Origin: Gaetbulibacter saemankumensis DSM 17032
GTDB lineage: Bacteria; Bacteroidota; Bacteroidia; Flavobacteriales; Flavobacteriaceae
DNA length: 64,000 bases
Reading direction: 5' to 3'
NCBI RefSeq assembly: GCF_000425645.1
Contig: NZ_KE384430.1
Span: 186,001 to 250,000, forward strand
Position 1 is the stretch's first letter, and every line of letters begins with the position of its first letter. The notes under the pieces are model-generated. The model searched no databases. It was not told the DNA's origin and saw only the letters and a program-made list of their open reading frames with translations. Shown here one piece after another: positions 9,239-20,193 of the stretch. A program made the position numbers and the translations under genes.

Positions 9239-10696
9239 CTAAGCTTCGTTTTTTGAGTTGTTAACATTATCTCCTGAAGTTCTTGCATCTGCACCAGTTC
9301 CTACTAAACTTTGTCCAGCTTCTCTTAAGTTTTTATACTTTTCTCCTGAAGATTTTAAGATCGTTTTAACCTCTGCCTGTGCAATTACAGGGAATGTTCT
9401 CGAGTATAATAAGAACAATACAAAGAAGAATCCTATTGTTCCAATAAATATTCCTATATCTACAAATGTAGGCGAGAACATAGTCCAAGATGATGGTAAG
9501 TAATCTCTGTGTAACGATGTAACAATAATTACGAAACGCTCAAACCACATACCTACGTTTACAACAATCGAGATAAAGAATGAGAACATGATACTTGTTC
9601 TTAGTTTCTTGAACCACATAAACTGCGGAGAGAATACGTTACAAGACATCATCATCCAATATGCCCATGCATAAGGACCTGTTGCTCTGTTTAAGAATGC
9701 ATACTGCTCATATTCTACACCAGAATACCATGCAATGAATAACTCAGTAATATATGCCACCCCTACAATAGAACCTGTAATCATGATTACCAAGTTCATT
9801 AATTCGATGTGTTGAACTGTAATATAGTCCTCAAGGTTACACACTTTTCTCATAATGATAAGTAAAGTGTTTACCATGGCAAATCCCGAGAATACCGCTC
9901 CAGCAACGAAGTATGGAGGAAATATTGTAGTGTGCCATCCTGGTATAACAGATGTTGCGAAATCGAATGATACAATGGTATGTACCGAAAGTACTAATGG
10001 CGTAGCTAAACCTGCTAACACTAATGATACTTCTTCAAAACGTTGCCAGTCTTTAGCTCTACCAGACCATCCGAAACTTAATAAAGCATAAATTTTCTTT
10101 TGGAAAGGTTTAATAGCTCTATCTCTTAACATAGCGAAGTCAGGTAATAAACCAGTCCACCAGAAAACCAATGATACCGATAAATACGTAGAAATCGCAA
10201 ATACGTCCCAAAGTAATGGTGAGTTAAAGTTAACCCATAATGATCCAAATTGATTTGGAATAGGTAATACCCAGTATCCTAACCATGGACGACCCATGTG
10301 AATAATTGGGAATAAACCTGCTTGAACAACCGAGAAGATTGTCATTGCTTCTGCAGAACGGTTAATTGCCATTCTCCATTTTTGACGGAATAATAAAAGT
10401 ACCGCAGAAATAAGTGTACCTGCGTGACCTATACCAACCCACCAAACGAAGTTAGTAATATCCCAGGCCCAACCAACGGTTTTATTTAAACCCCAAGTTC
10501 CAATACCTGTAGATATGGTATAAATAATACAGCCAAGTCCCCAAAGAAAGGCTACAAGTGAAATACCAAAAACAATCCACCATTGCTTATTTGCTTTTCC
10601 TTCTACAGGTTTTGCCACATCCACAGTAACGTCGTGGTATGATTTCTCACCTGTAACTAAGGGTCTTCTAATAGGTGCTTCGTAATGAGACGCCAT
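9239..10696 (-). CDS. actC: Alternative complex III subunit ActC, NrfD/PsrC-type quinol-binding protein
   Basis: A 485-residue integral membrane protein with about ten helices, starting MASHYEAPIRRPLVTGEKSY. It belongs to the NrfD/PsrC family that binds menaquinol near the periplasmic face and is paralogous to ActF. Recognisable stretches include WAWDITNFVWWVGIGHAGTL and the WMMMSCNVFSPQFMWFKKLR region. The C-terminus is a soluble tail rich in Asn/Ser/Lys. Lies 28 bases after actB and 3 before actD. Confidence 0.95.
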   Translation of the reverse strand: MASHYEAPIRRPLVTGEKSYHDVTVDVAKPVEGKANKQWWIVFGISLVAFLWGLGCIIYTISTGIGTWGLNKTVGWAWDITNFVWWVGIGHAGTLISAVLLLFRQKWRMAINRSAEAMTIFSVVQAGLFPIIHMGRPWLGYWVLPIPNQFGSLWVNFNSPLLWDVFAISTYLSVSLVFWWTGLLPDFAMLRDRAIKPFQKKIYALLSFGWSGRAKDWQRFEEVSLVLAGLATPLVLSVHTIVSFDFATSVIPGWHTTIFPPYFVAGAVFSGFAMVNTLLIIMRKVCNLEDYITVQHIELMNLVIMITGSIVGVAYITELFIAWYSGVEYEQYAFLNRATGPYAWAYWMMMSCNVFSPQFMWFKKLRTSIMFSFFISIVVNVGMWFERFVIIVTSLHRDYLPSSWTMFSPTFVDIGIFIGTIGFFFVLFLLYSRTFPVIAQAEVKTILKSSGEKYKNLREAGQSLVGTGADARTSGDNVNNSKNEA

Positions 10697-10724
10697 AATT
10701 ATATAATTGATTCTTTAATTAGAT

Positions 10725-13700
10725 TTATGCTTCAGTTGTATTTCTCACTTTTGTTTGATACTGTACGTTAGGTTTTGTTCCTACGTGCTCTAACAAGTGA
10801 TACATACGGTTATCTTCCTTAAGTTTTGCAACTTTACTTTCCTTATCATTGATATCACCAAATACCATAGCCCCACTGCTACAAGCTGCAGAACAAGCTG
10901 TTTGGAATTCACCATCTTTGATTACACGTCCATCACGTTTTGCATCAAGAATTGTTTTTTGTGTCATTTGAATACACATAGAACATTTCTCCATAACACC
11001 ACGAGAACGAACTACAACATCTGGGTTTAATACCATACGTCCTAAATCATCATTCATGTGATAATCGAACTCATCATTACCATTGTATAAGAACCAGTTG
11101 AAACGACGTACTTTATAAGGACAGTTGTTTGCACAGTATCTAGTACCTACACATCGGTTATACGCCATGTGGTTTTGACCTTGACGCCCGTGAGATGTAG
11201 CAGCTACAGGACATACTGTTTCACAAGGTGCATGATTACAGTGCTGACACATTACTGGTTGGAATGCTACCTGAGGATTATCAGATGGGTGTTCCATTTC
11301 TCCAAATCCTCCAAGAGAACCGTTGTCTCCGAATAATCCAGAGAAACCTTCCTTCTTAGCGTCATCACCTTCAAAAGTTTCATCAGATGAATAATATCTA
11401 TCGATACGTAACCAGTGCATATCACGGCTACGACGAACTTCAGTTTTACCTACTACAGGTACGTTGTTTTCTGCGTGACAAGCAATAACACAAGCCCCAC
11501 ATCCTGTACAAGCATTTAAGTCGATTGATAAGTTAAAGTGATGTCCGATAGAACGATCAAACTCATCCCATAAATCAACATCTGGAGAAGTTACAGGAGT
11601 TTCTTCGTGATTTAAAGACACTACAGGAACCGCATTCCAATGCTTTTTATCTTTTGTGTTGAATATCTCTAAAGTAGTTTCTTTAAGGATATCTCCACGT
11701 CCCATAAGGGTATTGTGTAACTGAACACATGCAAACTCATGCTCTCCGGCAGCAGCTTCCACTGTTACTGTTTGCACATTGTTAAATCCTTGGTATAATG
11801 CATAAGCATTAACCCCCGTTTGCATTTCTTCTTTTAAACCTCTAGTTCTACCATAACCAAATGATAACCCTACCGATCCTTTTGCTTGACCTGGCTGAAT
11901 TAACACAGGCACGGTAAGTGTTGTACTTCCAACAGTTACTTTTGCATAACTTCCATTTAAGGCTCCAGTTGCAACATGTGTATTAGCTAAACCTAAGGCA
12001 TCTGCATCTGCTTTAGAAACCGTTAAATAGTTATCCCAAGATGCTCTTGAAATAGGATCTGGAAACTCTTGTAACCAAGGATTATTAGCTTGCTGTCCAT
12101 CACCCATACCAGTTTTAGTATAGAATGCTAATTCTAAACCATTAGACTTAGCCGATGCTGCTAAACTAGCAGCAGCATTACTCGCTGGAGTTTCTGCACC
12201 TTCAGAAGCAGTTTCTTCCTCAGCTACATTGGTAACAAATTGTCCATCGTGTAAAGCTTGGTTGAAAGACCCACCATTTAAGATAGATGCATTCCAAACT
12301 TGTTTGATGTAATCGTTATAAGAAATATCATTACCAGTCCACTTTAATAAAGCTTCCTGGAACTGTCTAGTATCAAATAAAGGACGAATGGTTGGTTGCG
12401 TTAAAGCAAAGTGACCACTCTTAAATTCAACATCACCCCAAGATTCTAAATAGTGTGGTGCTGCTGCAATGTATTGTGCTTCCGAAGACGTTTCATCTTC
12501 TTTCATTGAAAACGCAATAGATAACTCAGCCTTCTTTAAACCTTCAGCAAATTCTGAAGCATTAGGCAAAGTATATAATGGGTTAACTCCAGCCATAATA
12601 ACTGCAGCTACCTGACCAGCTTTTAAATCGGCAACTAATTGAGACACCTCTTTATCGCTTCCTTGTCTTGTTTTAATAACATTCTTAGTATCGAAAGCTT
12701 CACTTGCTAAACGCTCGTTAATTTCCAATACCACTGTTTGAGCATTTACATCTTGAATTCCTGTAATCACAACACCTGCGCTACCAGCATTTTTTAACTG
12801 GGCAGCAGCACTCTGTACAGCCTTTTCAACATGTTCAGGTAAATTCCCTGATACCGTACCACCAACAATATGACTATGTAATTTAGCTAAAGCAATTTTT
12901 TGCTGAGTTGGTGTTAAAGGCACACGCTTATCGGCATTAGCACCAGATAAAGACATATTAGATTCAAACTGTATATGACGTGACATTTTTCCATGCTGAG
13001 GAATTCTATTCTTAGAATATCCAGCATCGAAACCACCGCCTTGCCAATCTCCTAAGAAATCTGCACCAACCGAAACGATAGTCATCGCCTTAGAGAAATC
13101 GTAATTAGCTAAACCGCGTGTTCCATATTTTGCTTGAAAAGCGTCTAATGCAGCAGATTCTGATACCGCATCGTAAGCTACATGCTGTACGTTACCATAT
13201 TTTTCTGTAAATTGTGCAATGAGCTTACTTGTAGACGGACTTGCAAAAGTTTGTGTTAGTAACACGATTCTTTTATTTGCCCCTTTTAATTCGTTTAATT
13301 TTTGAGTAGTTTCAGCATCAAACGTATTCCAAGAAATAGATTCTCCTCCTTTTTTAGGACCTTGAACTCTTAAACTATCATACAATCCTAAAACTGAAGC
13401 ATTCACTCTGGCATTAGCACTTCCGTTAGTAGCAGCTAAGCCATTGTTTTCAATTTTAATTGGACGACCTTCACGCGTTTTCACTAAAACACTAGCAAAA
13501 TCAAAACCATCAGCTATTGTAGTGGCATAATAGTTTGCTACACCCGGAATAATTTCCTGAGGTTGCACTACATAAGGAATGGATTTCTTTACTGGACCTT
13601 CACAGGCAGCTAATGAAGCCGCAGCAGTACTAAATCCTACATATTTTAAGAAATCACGACGGCTTGTAGATGTCGACTCTAATGTATCCTTATCTCCTAA

Positions 13701-13814
13701 AAATTCATCAGTAGGTATTTCAGCTACAAACTCGTTTTGCTTTAGCGTCTCAACAATAGAGCTATTTTCGTTCAGCTCTTCAACACTTTTCCAGTATTTC
13801 TTGTTTGATGACAT
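10725..13814 (-). CDS. actB: Alternative complex III subunit ActB, molybdopterin-oxidoreductase-like iron-sulfur protein
   Basis: A 1029-residue fusion of a molybdopterin-oxidoreductase-like domain (known not to bind Mo in this family) and a C-terminal four-cluster ferredoxin domain. A twin-arginine-like signal SRRDFLKYVG (residues 51-60) is preceded by about 50 residues and followed by LAAC (Cys71), the variant seen in ActB proteins. The Cys motifs CTGCGACVIAC, CQHCNHAPCETVCP, CVGTRYCANNCP, CSMC and CSAAC match one [3Fe-4S] and three [4Fe-4S] clusters. Electrons from quinol at ActC pass through these clusters to the ActA haems. Confidence 0.96.
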   Translation of the reverse strand: MSSNKKYWKSVEELNENSSIVETLKQNEFVAEIPTDEFLGDKDTLESTSTSRRDFLKYVGFSTAAASLAACEGPVKKSIPYVVQPQEIIPGVANYYATTIADGFDFASVLVKTREGRPIKIENNGLAATNGSANARVNASVLGLYDSLRVQGPKKGGESISWNTFDAETTQKLNELKGANKRIVLLTQTFASPSTSKLIAQFTEKYGNVQHVAYDAVSESAALDAFQAKYGTRGLANYDFSKAMTIVSVGADFLGDWQGGGFDAGYSKNRIPQHGKMSRHIQFESNMSLSGANADKRVPLTPTQQKIALAKLHSHIVGGTVSGNLPEHVEKAVQSAAAQLKNAGSAGVVITGIQDVNAQTVVLEINERLASEAFDTKNVIKTRQGSDKEVSQLVADLKAGQVAAVIMAGVNPLYTLPNASEFAEGLKKAELSIAFSMKEDETSSEAQYIAAAPHYLESWGDVEFKSGHFALTQPTIRPLFDTRQFQEALLKWTGNDISYNDYIKQVWNASILNGGSFNQALHDGQFVTNVAEEETASEGAETPASNAAASLAASAKSNGLELAFYTKTGMGDGQQANNPWLQEFPDPISRASWDNYLTVSKADADALGLANTHVATGALNGSYAKVTVGSTTLTVPVLIQPGQAKGSVGLSFGYGRTRGLKEEMQTGVNAYALYQGFNNVQTVTVEAAAGEHEFACVQLHNTLMGRGDILKETTLEIFNTKDKKHWNAVPVVSLNHEETPVTSPDVDLWDEFDRSIGHHFNLSIDLNACTGCGACVIACHAENNVPVVGKTEVRRSRDMHWLRIDRYYSSDETFEGDDAKKEGFSGLFGDNGSLGGFGEMEHPSDNPQVAFQPVMCQHCNHAPCETVCPVAATSHGRQGQNHMAYNRCVGTRYCANNCPYKVRRFNWFLYNGNDEFDYHMNDDLGRMVLNPDVVVRSRGVMEKCSMCIQMTQKTILDAKRDGRVIKDGEFQTACSAACSSGAMVFGDINDKESKVAKLKEDNRMYHLLEHVGTKPNVQYQTKVRNTTEA

Positions 13815-13871
13815 ATTATATAATTGAATTACTTCTTAATTAATCTTTTAAAGTTTTCCTTTTCTGGAAAA

Positions 13872-15206
13872 TTAGTAGTGACACTTACCACATTCTAAAC
13901 CTCCCATTTGAGCAGCTGTAAGCTTCTCTACACCATACTTCTTAGATAATTCTTCATGAATTTTCTCGTAGTAAGCGTTATCTTCAACTTTCACATTTGT
14001 TGTTCTGTGACAGTCAATACACCATCCCATTGTTAATGGAGCGTGTTGATAAAGAACTTCCATCTCTTCAACTGGACCGTGACAAGTTTGACATTCAACA
14101 CCAGCAACAGAAACGTGCTGTGAGTGATTGAAATAAACAAAGTCTGGCAAGTTATGAATACGCACCCATTTTATTGGTTGTGTTTCTCCTGTATACTTTT
14201 GCTCAGCATCATCCCATCCTGCAGCTTTATATACTTTCTTGATTTCGCCATCGTAAAACTCTTTAGAATATTCTGCTGATGTTTCACCGTTATACTCATA
14301 AATTGATTTATGACAGTTCATACAAACATTTACAGAAGGAATTCCTGATGTTTTACTTACACGTGCAGATGAGTGACAGTATTTACAATCGATACCGTTA
14401 TCACCAGCGTGAATTTTATGTGAGAAATGAATTGGTTGCACTGGTTGATACCCTTGATCAACACCAACCTGCATTAAATATCCGTAAACGAAATAAGCAC
14501 TTGAAAGCAATAAGAAAATAGCCATAACCAACATTAAAAATTGATTCTGAATAAAAGCTTTCCAAAGTGGCGTTCTTTTTGTTGCCTCTGCTAACTCGAT
14601 ATTCTGAGCTTCAGCAAAACGACGTAATGTTTTATTAACTAAATAAAGACCTAAAGCTAACAACAAAAATAAGATTGCTAAGGCTCCCAAAATTAATTCA
14701 TTTGAAATACCGCTAGAATCTGAGGTTGATTGTGTTGCTACTGCAGTAGCAGCGGCAGGAGCTTCTTTCTTTTCTTCAGCCGTATACGCTAAAATATTAT
14801 CAATATCTTCTTCTGATAACTGAGGAAATGCCGTCATCGCAGCACCACCATATTCGTTGTACACTTTATTAGCGTAAGCATCGCCAGATTTAATAACACC
14901 CGCACTATTATGAATCCAATCATAAAGCCATTGTTTATCTAAACCTTCGTCGTCTGCCAAACGTTGCTCTACGTTACGTAAAGCCGGACCGGTCATCTTT
15001 TTATCAAGCTGATGACAAGCAGCACAATTCGCATTAAATAATGATTTTCCTTTTGCCGGGTCTCCTCCTTGAGCAGAAAGAGAGGCTGTAAACAGTAATA
15101 AAATAGATAAGCTTAAACCAAGAACGTTTTTACTTAATGTACGGTGAGTCACCTTTCTCATATTGTCGGTTATATTAACTTCTAAACTTTGGTATGATTT
15201 TTTCAT
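13872..15206 (-). CDS. actA: Alternative complex III subunit ActA, multihaem cytochrome c
   Basis: A 444-residue protein with six CXXCH motifs. CAACH (residues 61-65) lies in an N-terminal monohaem domain after a signal sequence. After two hydrophobic segments (near 170-190 and 216-240) come CKYCH, CMNCH, CQTCH, CIDCH and the C-terminal CGKCH. The five C-terminal haems correspond to the classical pentahaem ActA; the extra domain looks like a fused mono-haem cytochrome c. An alternative ATG at 15161 (MRKVTHRTLS) would give 429 residues and a more usual signal-peptide length; I keep the longer frame but the start is uncertain. First gene of the act-cox operon, with a -7 box upstream. Confidence 0.93.
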   Translation of the reverse strand: MKKSYQSLEVNITDNMRKVTHRTLSKNVLGLSLSILLLFTASLSAQGGDPAKGKSLFNANCAACHQLDKKMTGPALRNVEQRLADDEGLDKQWLYDWIHNSAGVIKSGDAYANKVYNEYGGAAMTAFPQLSEEDIDNILAYTAEEKKEAPAAATAVATQSTSDSSGISNELILGALAILFLLLALGLYLVNKTLRRFAEAQNIELAEATKRTPLWKAFIQNQFLMLVMAIFLLLSSAYFVYGYLMQVGVDQGYQPVQPIHFSHKIHAGDNGIDCKYCHSSARVSKTSGIPSVNVCMNCHKSIYEYNGETSAEYSKEFYDGEIKKVYKAAGWDDAEQKYTGETQPIKWVRIHNLPDFVYFNHSQHVSVAGVECQTCHGPVEEMEVLYQHAPLTMGWCIDCHRTTNVKVEDNAYYEKIHEELSKKYGVEKLTAAQMGGLECGKCHY

Positions 15207-15245
15207 TTAATCAAAAAGAAAAATATACAGTTATAAAATCTTGGG

Positions 15246-15253
15246 CAAAAGTA
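15246..15253 (-). promoter_or_regulatory. Promoter -7 box for the act-cox operon
   Basis: TACTTTTG on the minus strand, 39 bases upstream of the longer actA start. Matches TAnnTTTG; no TTG at -33. Confidence 0.5.
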
Positions 15254-15351
15254 ACACTTAAAGTGGATTTAGGAAATGTTCATGAACTCTTAACATTTAA
15301 TTTAGAGACATTCTAAATAAATAAATAATCTTATTTTAAACTTATAACGTA

Positions 15352-15359
15352 TACATTTG
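15352..15359 (+). promoter_or_regulatory. Promoter -7 box for the SPOR gene
   Basis: TACATTTG, a perfect TAnnTTTG match, 26 bases before the TTG start at 15386; divergent from the act-cox promoter. Confidence 0.5.
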
Positions 15360-15385
15360 TACTAACAATATTAAAATAAAAACAA

Positions 15386-15766
15386 TTGAATTTGAAAATC
15401 AACATTTTAGGCTTTTTAGTTGTATTTACCGCATGTGTTTTCAGTCATGCTCAACAAGGTCAGGTTAGCATCAATCAAGACAAAAACATTAGTAAATTAT
15501 TAGAAATTAAAAAGGATATGAACAAAAACGATTCCGATAGATATAAAATACAAATCTATTCAGGCAATCGCAAGGAAGCCGAAGCGGCTCAAAATGACTT
15601 TAATAAGGAATTTGAAGATTGGCCTACTATTATGCAATACGAAACTCCAAACTTTAAAATATGGGCTGGAAGTTTTAGAACCCGCCTGGAAGCCGATCGT
15701 GCTCTTAAAAAAATAAAAAGACAATTCCCAAGTGCTTTTATTTTTAAGCCGAAAAAGAGCTCATAG
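15386..15766 (+). CDS. Exported SPOR-domain protein
   Basis: A 126-residue protein beginning at TTG (15386; a second TTG two codons on is also possible), with a signal peptide ending near residue 22 (FSHAQ). Residues from about 50 form a SPOR domain: SDRYKIQIYSGNRKEAEAAQ, then NFKIWAGSFRTRLEADRALK and FPSAFIFKP. SPOR domains bind denuded glycan strands of peptidoglycan, often at division sites. It stands alone between the divergent act operon and its own terminator. The domain is clear; the specific role is not known. Confidence 0.85.
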   Translation: MNLKINILGFLVVFTACVFSHAQQGQVSINQDKNISKLLEIKKDMNKNDSDRYKIQIYSGNRKEAEAAQNDFNKEFEDWPTIMQYETPNFKIWAGSFRTRLEADRALKKIKRQFPSAFIFKPKKSS

Positions 15767-15784
15767 CAACATGGTATAACAATC

Positions 15785-15820
15785 AAAAAAAGCGCTAAAA
15801 ATTTATTTAGCGCTTTTTTT
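15785..15820 (+). terminator. Terminator of the SPOR gene
   Basis: AGCGCTAAA / TTTAGCGCT stem (9 base pairs, 6-base loop) flanked by A-run and T-run, 25 bases after the stop codon. Confidence 0.88.
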
Positions 15821-16000
15821 ATGTCCTTTCTAAACTTTCAAATCGACGGCTTTTAAGATGTACCTTATAAAAATTCTTATTAAAACTACATAGCACCTGT
15901 CTAAGATTCTATTTAATCACCTTATTATTTAAAACAATACCAAAATCAGCTATAACCTAAACAATTGCCTCCTGATGCTACAAATACAACCTTAGATAGA

Positions 16001-16031
16001 CAAAAAAAGCACTTGTTTTCACAAGTGCTTT
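16001..16031 (-). terminator. Terminator of rimP-nusA-infB
   Basis: Perfect 11-base-pair stem (16006-16016 with 16021-16031) with a 4-base loop and seven T on the minus strand, 23 bases after the infB stop. The stretch 15822-16000 between this and the SPOR terminator holds no recognisable feature. Confidence 0.9.
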
Positions 16032-16053
16032 CTCTTTTTTATAATTACTTAAA

Positions 16054-18918
16054 TTACTTAAGCTTCTTTTTAACTTCAACTTCGTGGAAGGCTTCGATTA
16101 TATCACCCTCCTTAATATCGTTGTAGTTTTTAATTTGCATACCACAGTCGTAACCTTTAGATACCTCCTTAACATCATCTTTAAATCGTTTTAATGATGC
16201 TAATTCGCCGGTATAAACCACTACCCCGTCTCTAATAATACGAACGCCTGAACTTCTAAGTATTTTACCATTGGTAACCATACAGCCGGCAATAGTACCT
16301 ATTTTAGAAACTTTAAAGATTTCTCTAATTTCAGCAGTACCTGTTACCTCTTCTTTAAATTCCGGAGATAACATACCTTCCATAGCATCCTTCAAATCGT
16401 TTATCGCATCATAGATGATTGAGTATGTTCTAATATCGATTTCTTCTTTATCAGCTGTTGCTCTTGCATTTCCAACAGGACGCACATTAAATCCGATAAT
16501 AATCGCATCAGAAGCCGATGCTAATAATACATCACTCTCTGTTATAGCCCCAACTCCTTTATGCAAGATATTAACTTGAATTTCTTCAGTCGATAATTTC
16601 TGGAATGAATCTGTTAAAGCCTCAACAGAACCATCCACATCACCTTTAAGGATAATATTTAACTCCTGGAAATCTCCTAATGCAATACGACGACCAATTT
16701 CATCTAATGTAATATGACGTTGTGTACGAACAGATTGCTCACGTTGTAACTGAGAACGCTTAGCTGCAATTTGTTTTGCTTCACGCTCATCTTCAAATAC
16801 ATTGAATTTATCACCTGCCTGTGGCGCACCATCTAAACCTAAAATTGATACAGGTGTTGACGGACCTGCTTCAGTCACATCATTTCCACGCTCATCATGC
16901 ATCGCTTTAACCTTACCACTGTTCTTCCCTGCCAATACGTAATCACCAACTCTTAAGGTCCCTGCTTGTACTAATACTGTAGCCACATAACCTCTACCTT
17001 TATCAAGGAAAGCCTCTACTACAGTACCAATTGCCGGTTTATTAGGATTTGCTTTAAGCTCTAATAATTCAGCTTCCAGTAATACTTTCTCTAATAATTC
17101 TTTTACACCAGTACCCATTTTCGCAGAGATATCGTGTGATTGAATTTTACCACCCCAATCTTCAACTAACAGGTTCATGTTTGCTAAACCTTCTTTTATT
17201 CTATCTGGATTAGCATCTGGTTTATCTATCTTGTTAATTGCAAATACAATAGGCACTCCTGCAGCCTGCGCATGAGAAATAGCCTCTTTTGTTTGTGGCA
17301 TAATATCATCATCTGCCGCAGCAACAATAATAGCTATATCGGTTACCTGAGCACCACGGGCACGCATCGCGGTAAAGGCCTCGTGACCAGGTGTATCTAA
17401 GAAGGCTATTTTTTGTCCGCTTTCTAATTCAACACCATAGGCACCAATATGCTGTGTAATACCACCGGATTCTCCAGCAATTACATTTTCCTTACGGATA
17501 TAATCCAGAAGCGACGTTTTACCGTGATCGACATGTCCCATCACTGTAACAATTGGAGCACGCTCTTTTAAATCTTCTGGTTTATCTACAACTTCCTCTA
17601 TTGATTCTTCGATATCGGCAGTTACAAATTCCACCTGATAACCAAACTCCTCAGCAACAATACTTAACGTTTCTGCATCTAAACGTTGGTTCATAGTAAC
17701 CATCATACCTAAAGACATACATGCGGAGATAATCTGTGTTACAGACACATCCATCATGGTAGCCACCTCGTTTGCAGTAACAAACTCGGTTACTTTAAGT
17801 ATTTTACTTTCTGCTGCTTCTTGCTGAAGATCTCTTTCAGTTTGATCTCTATGCTGATCTCTCTTATCCCTTCTGTACTTAGCACCTTTTCCTTTTGAGG
17901 ACTTACCTTGAAGCTTTTCAAGTGTTTCACGCACTTGTTTTTTAACATCTTCCTCGCTAGGATCTTCTTTTACTATTGGACGCCTTGCTTGACCTGGTTT
18001 ACCTTTAAAACGATCGTTCTTACCACCTGGTCCACGATTATTTCCACCAGTATTGTTATTACTATTTGGTGCTCCAGCTTTACTTATACGACGACGCTTT
18101 TTCTTATTTCCAGAAGCGTCTCCCCCTTTAGCTTCAGGCTTTTTATCTTCCTTCTTCTTTTTAGGCTTATTAAACTGTGATAAGTCAATTTTATCTCCAG
18201 CAATTTTTGGTCCAGTAAGCTTTTGGTATTTTGTTTCAACACGCTCTTCAGTAATCTGCTCACCATCTTCCGTTGTAATGGTGTTTTTCTTAACTACAGG
18301 CGCATCTTTTTGTATAGGTTTCTCCTCTTTTTGTGGAGCTTTAGGAGCTTCTTCCTTCTTCTCCTTAACAACTTCTTTCACTTCTGCCTTTTCAGGCTTC
18401 ACTACCTCTTCTACCTTTTCAGGTTTTGTTTCTTCCTGAGATTTTTGAACTGGTTGTTCTACTTCTTCTTTTACAGGCGCTTCTTGCTTAACAATTTTTT
18501 CTTGAGCTGGCTCTTCCTTTACAGGAGTTTCCTGCACAGGTTCAGACTTAACCTCTTCTTTTTTCTTAGGGTTAAGATCTATTTTACCAACTTGTTTAGG
18601 TCCAGAAAGTACTTTAGAGGCTCTAACTATTTCTTCTTTTCTTGCTGCTTCCTTCTGCTTTTCTTCAAGCTCACGTTCGCGCTGTTCACGCAATACTTCC
18701 TTTTCCTTTTGTTTTGCTTCGCTAACCTCTTTAGACGCTACTTTTTTACTTGCATCTGTTTGAAATTCATCAGACAGTACATTGTATACATCTTCTGTAA
18801 TTTTTGTAGTCGGTCGCTTTTCAATTTCGATGCCCTTAGAATCTAAAAATTCTACAGCACGGTCTAAAGAAATGTTAAGTTCGCGTAATACTTTATTTAA
18901 TCTTATTGTTTCAGCCAT
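16054..18918 (-). CDS. infB: Translation initiation factor IF-2
   Basis: A 954-residue GTPase that places initiator tRNA on the 30S subunit and promotes subunit joining. Residues 1-50 form the IF2_N motif. Residues 60-370 are a long Lys/Glu/Pro-rich, low-complexity linker. A second IF2_N module ([20 protein letters not shown]) is near residue 372. The G domain starts at GHVDHGKTS (461-469), with DTPGHEAF and NKIDKP motifs, followed by the two beta-barrels and the C-terminal initiator-tRNA domain. Last gene of rimP-nusA-infB, 29 bases after nusA. The long linker gives long open frames on the opposite strand that are not genes. Confidence 0.97.
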   Translation of the reverse strand: MAETIRLNKVLRELNISLDRAVEFLDSKGIEIEKRPTTKITEDVYNVLSDEFQTDASKKVASKEVSEAKQKEKEVLREQRERELEEKQKEAARKEEIVRASKVLSGPKQVGKIDLNPKKKEEVKSEPVQETPVKEEPAQEKIVKQEAPVKEEVEQPVQKSQEETKPEKVEEVVKPEKAEVKEVVKEKKEEAPKAPQKEEKPIQKDAPVVKKNTITTEDGEQITEERVETKYQKLTGPKIAGDKIDLSQFNKPKKKKEDKKPEAKGGDASGNKKKRRRISKAGAPNSNNNTGGNNRGPGGKNDRFKGKPGQARRPIVKEDPSEEDVKKQVRETLEKLQGKSSKGKGAKYRRDKRDQHRDQTERDLQQEAAESKILKVTEFVTANEVATMMDVSVTQIISACMSLGMMVTMNQRLDAETLSIVAEEFGYQVEFVTADIEESIEEVVDKPEDLKERAPIVTVMGHVDHGKTSLLDYIRKENVIAGESGGITQHIGAYGVELESGQKIAFLDTPGHEAFTAMRARGAQVTDIAIIVAAADDDIMPQTKEAISHAQAAGVPIVFAINKIDKPDANPDRIKEGLANMNLLVEDWGGKIQSHDISAKMGTGVKELLEKVLLEAELLELKANPNKPAIGTVVEAFLDKGRGYVATVLVQAGTLRVGDYVLAGKNSGKVKAMHDERGNDVTEAGPSTPVSILGLDGAPQAGDKFNVFEDEREAKQIAAKRSQLQREQSVRTQRHITLDEIGRRIALGDFQELNIILKGDVDGSVEALTDSFQKLSTEEIQVNILHKGVGAITESDVLLASASDAIIIGFNVRPVGNARATADKEEIDIRTYSIIYDAINDLKDAMEGMLSPEFKEEVTGTAEIREIFKVSKIGTIAGCMVTNGKILRSSGVRIIRDGVVVYTGELASLKRFKDDVKEVSKGYDCGMQIKNYNDIKEGDIIEAFHEVEVKKKLK

Positions 18919-18947
18919 AAATCGCCTTTAAAATACTCAAATATATG

Positions 18948-20180
18948 TTATTCTTCGAATTCTTCCCTAAGAATATTAATAACTTCTTTAATTGTTTCTT
19001 CCTCTAAATCGGTTCTTTTTACTAAATCTTTAATATCCTGCTCTAAAATACTCTTAGCGGTATCTAGACCTACTTTACTAAATTCTTCAATAATCCAACC
19101 TTCTATTTCATCAGAGAACTCTGCTAATTCAACATCTTCCTCTGCTCCTTCTCTAAACACATCAATTTCATAACCTGTTAGCTGTCCTGCTAAACGTATG
19201 TTGTGTCCGCCTCTACCAATAGCTTTACTTACTTCTTCTGGTTTTAAAATTACCTCGGCACGTTTTGTTTCTTCATCAATTTTTATTGAAGTTACACGCG
19301 CTGGACTTAAAGCTCTGGTGATATATAATTGTAAGTTATTAGTGTAATTAATAACATCAATGTTTTCGTTACCTAGCTCTCTTACAATACCATGAATTCT
19401 CGATCCTTTCATACCAACACAAGCACCAACCGGATCGATTCTATCATCATAAGAATCTACAGCTACTTTTGCTTTTTCTCCTGGTATTCTAACAACATTT
19501 TTAATAGTAATTAAACCATCGAAAACTTCTGGAATTTCTTGTTCAAATAATTTCTCTAAGAAAACAGGGGAGCTTCTTGACATGATTATAGCAGGTTTTG
19601 CTCCTTTTAATTCAACACTGTCAATAACACCCCTTACGTTATCACCTTTTCTGAAAAAGTCTGAAGGTATTTGCTTATCTTTTGGTAATACAATTTCGTT
19701 CCCTTCATCATCCAACAAAATTACAGCTCTATGACGAATATGATGTACTTCAGCGGTATAAATTTCGCCTACTAAATCTTTAAACTGCTTATAGATAATG
19801 GTATTATCGTGCTCGTGAATCTTCGATATTAAGTTTTGACGCAAAGCTAAAATAGCACGTCTTCCTAAATCAATAAGTTTAACTTCTTCAGAAACGTCTT
19901 CACCTACTTCAAAATCTGGTTCAATTTTACGAGCTTCAGTTAAAGAAATTTCTTGATTTGGATCTTCAACCTCACCATCGGCTACTACAACTCTATTTCT
20001 CCAAATCTCTAAATCTCCTTTATCCGGGTTTACAATAATATCGAAATTATCATCATCGCCATATTTCTTTTTTAAAGCACTTCTAAACACATCCTCTAAA
20101 ATTGCCATTAACGTTACTCTGTCAATTAGCTTATCGTCTTTGAATTCTGAAAAAGATTCAATTAACGCGATATTCTCCAT
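18948..20180 (-). CDS. nusA: Transcription termination/antitermination factor NusA
   Basis: A 410-residue RNA-polymerase-binding factor that modulates pausing, termination and antitermination. The N-terminal polymerase-binding domain is followed by an S1 domain (about 135-200), KH1 (VGMKGSRIHGIVRELG) and KH2 (IGRGGHNIRLAGQLTGYEID). It lacks the acidic AR repeats that extend E. coli NusA to 495 residues, as usual outside the gamma-proteobacteria, but keeps an acidic C-terminal tail. It lies 13 bases after rimP. NusA could autoregulate this operon through the hairpin at 20666-20691 (inference). Confidence 0.96.
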   Translation of the reverse strand: MENIALIESFSEFKDDKLIDRVTLMAILEDVFRSALKKKYGDDDNFDIIVNPDKGDLEIWRNRVVVADGEVEDPNQEISLTEARKIEPDFEVGEDVSEEVKLIDLGRRAILALRQNLISKIHEHDNTIIYKQFKDLVGEIYTAEVHHIRHRAVILLDDEGNEIVLPKDKQIPSDFFRKGDNVRGVIDSVELKGAKPAIIMSRSSPVFLEKLFEQEIPEVFDGLITIKNVVRIPGEKAKVAVDSYDDRIDPVGACVGMKGSRIHGIVRELGNENIDVINYTNNLQLYITRALSPARVTSIKIDEETKRAEVILKPEEVSKAIGRGGHNIRLAGQLTGYEIDVFREGAEEDVELAEFSDEIEGWIIEEFSKVGLDTAKSILEQDIKDLVKRTDLEEETIKEVINILREEFEE

Positions 20181-20193
20181 AACTCTTATTGAA

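Noticed and set aside
18053-18846. Long open frames on the plus strand opposite infB
   Set aside because: They mirror the Lys/Glu/Pro-rich low-complexity linker of IF-2 and encode Phe/Ser/Leu-rich sequence without domain features.
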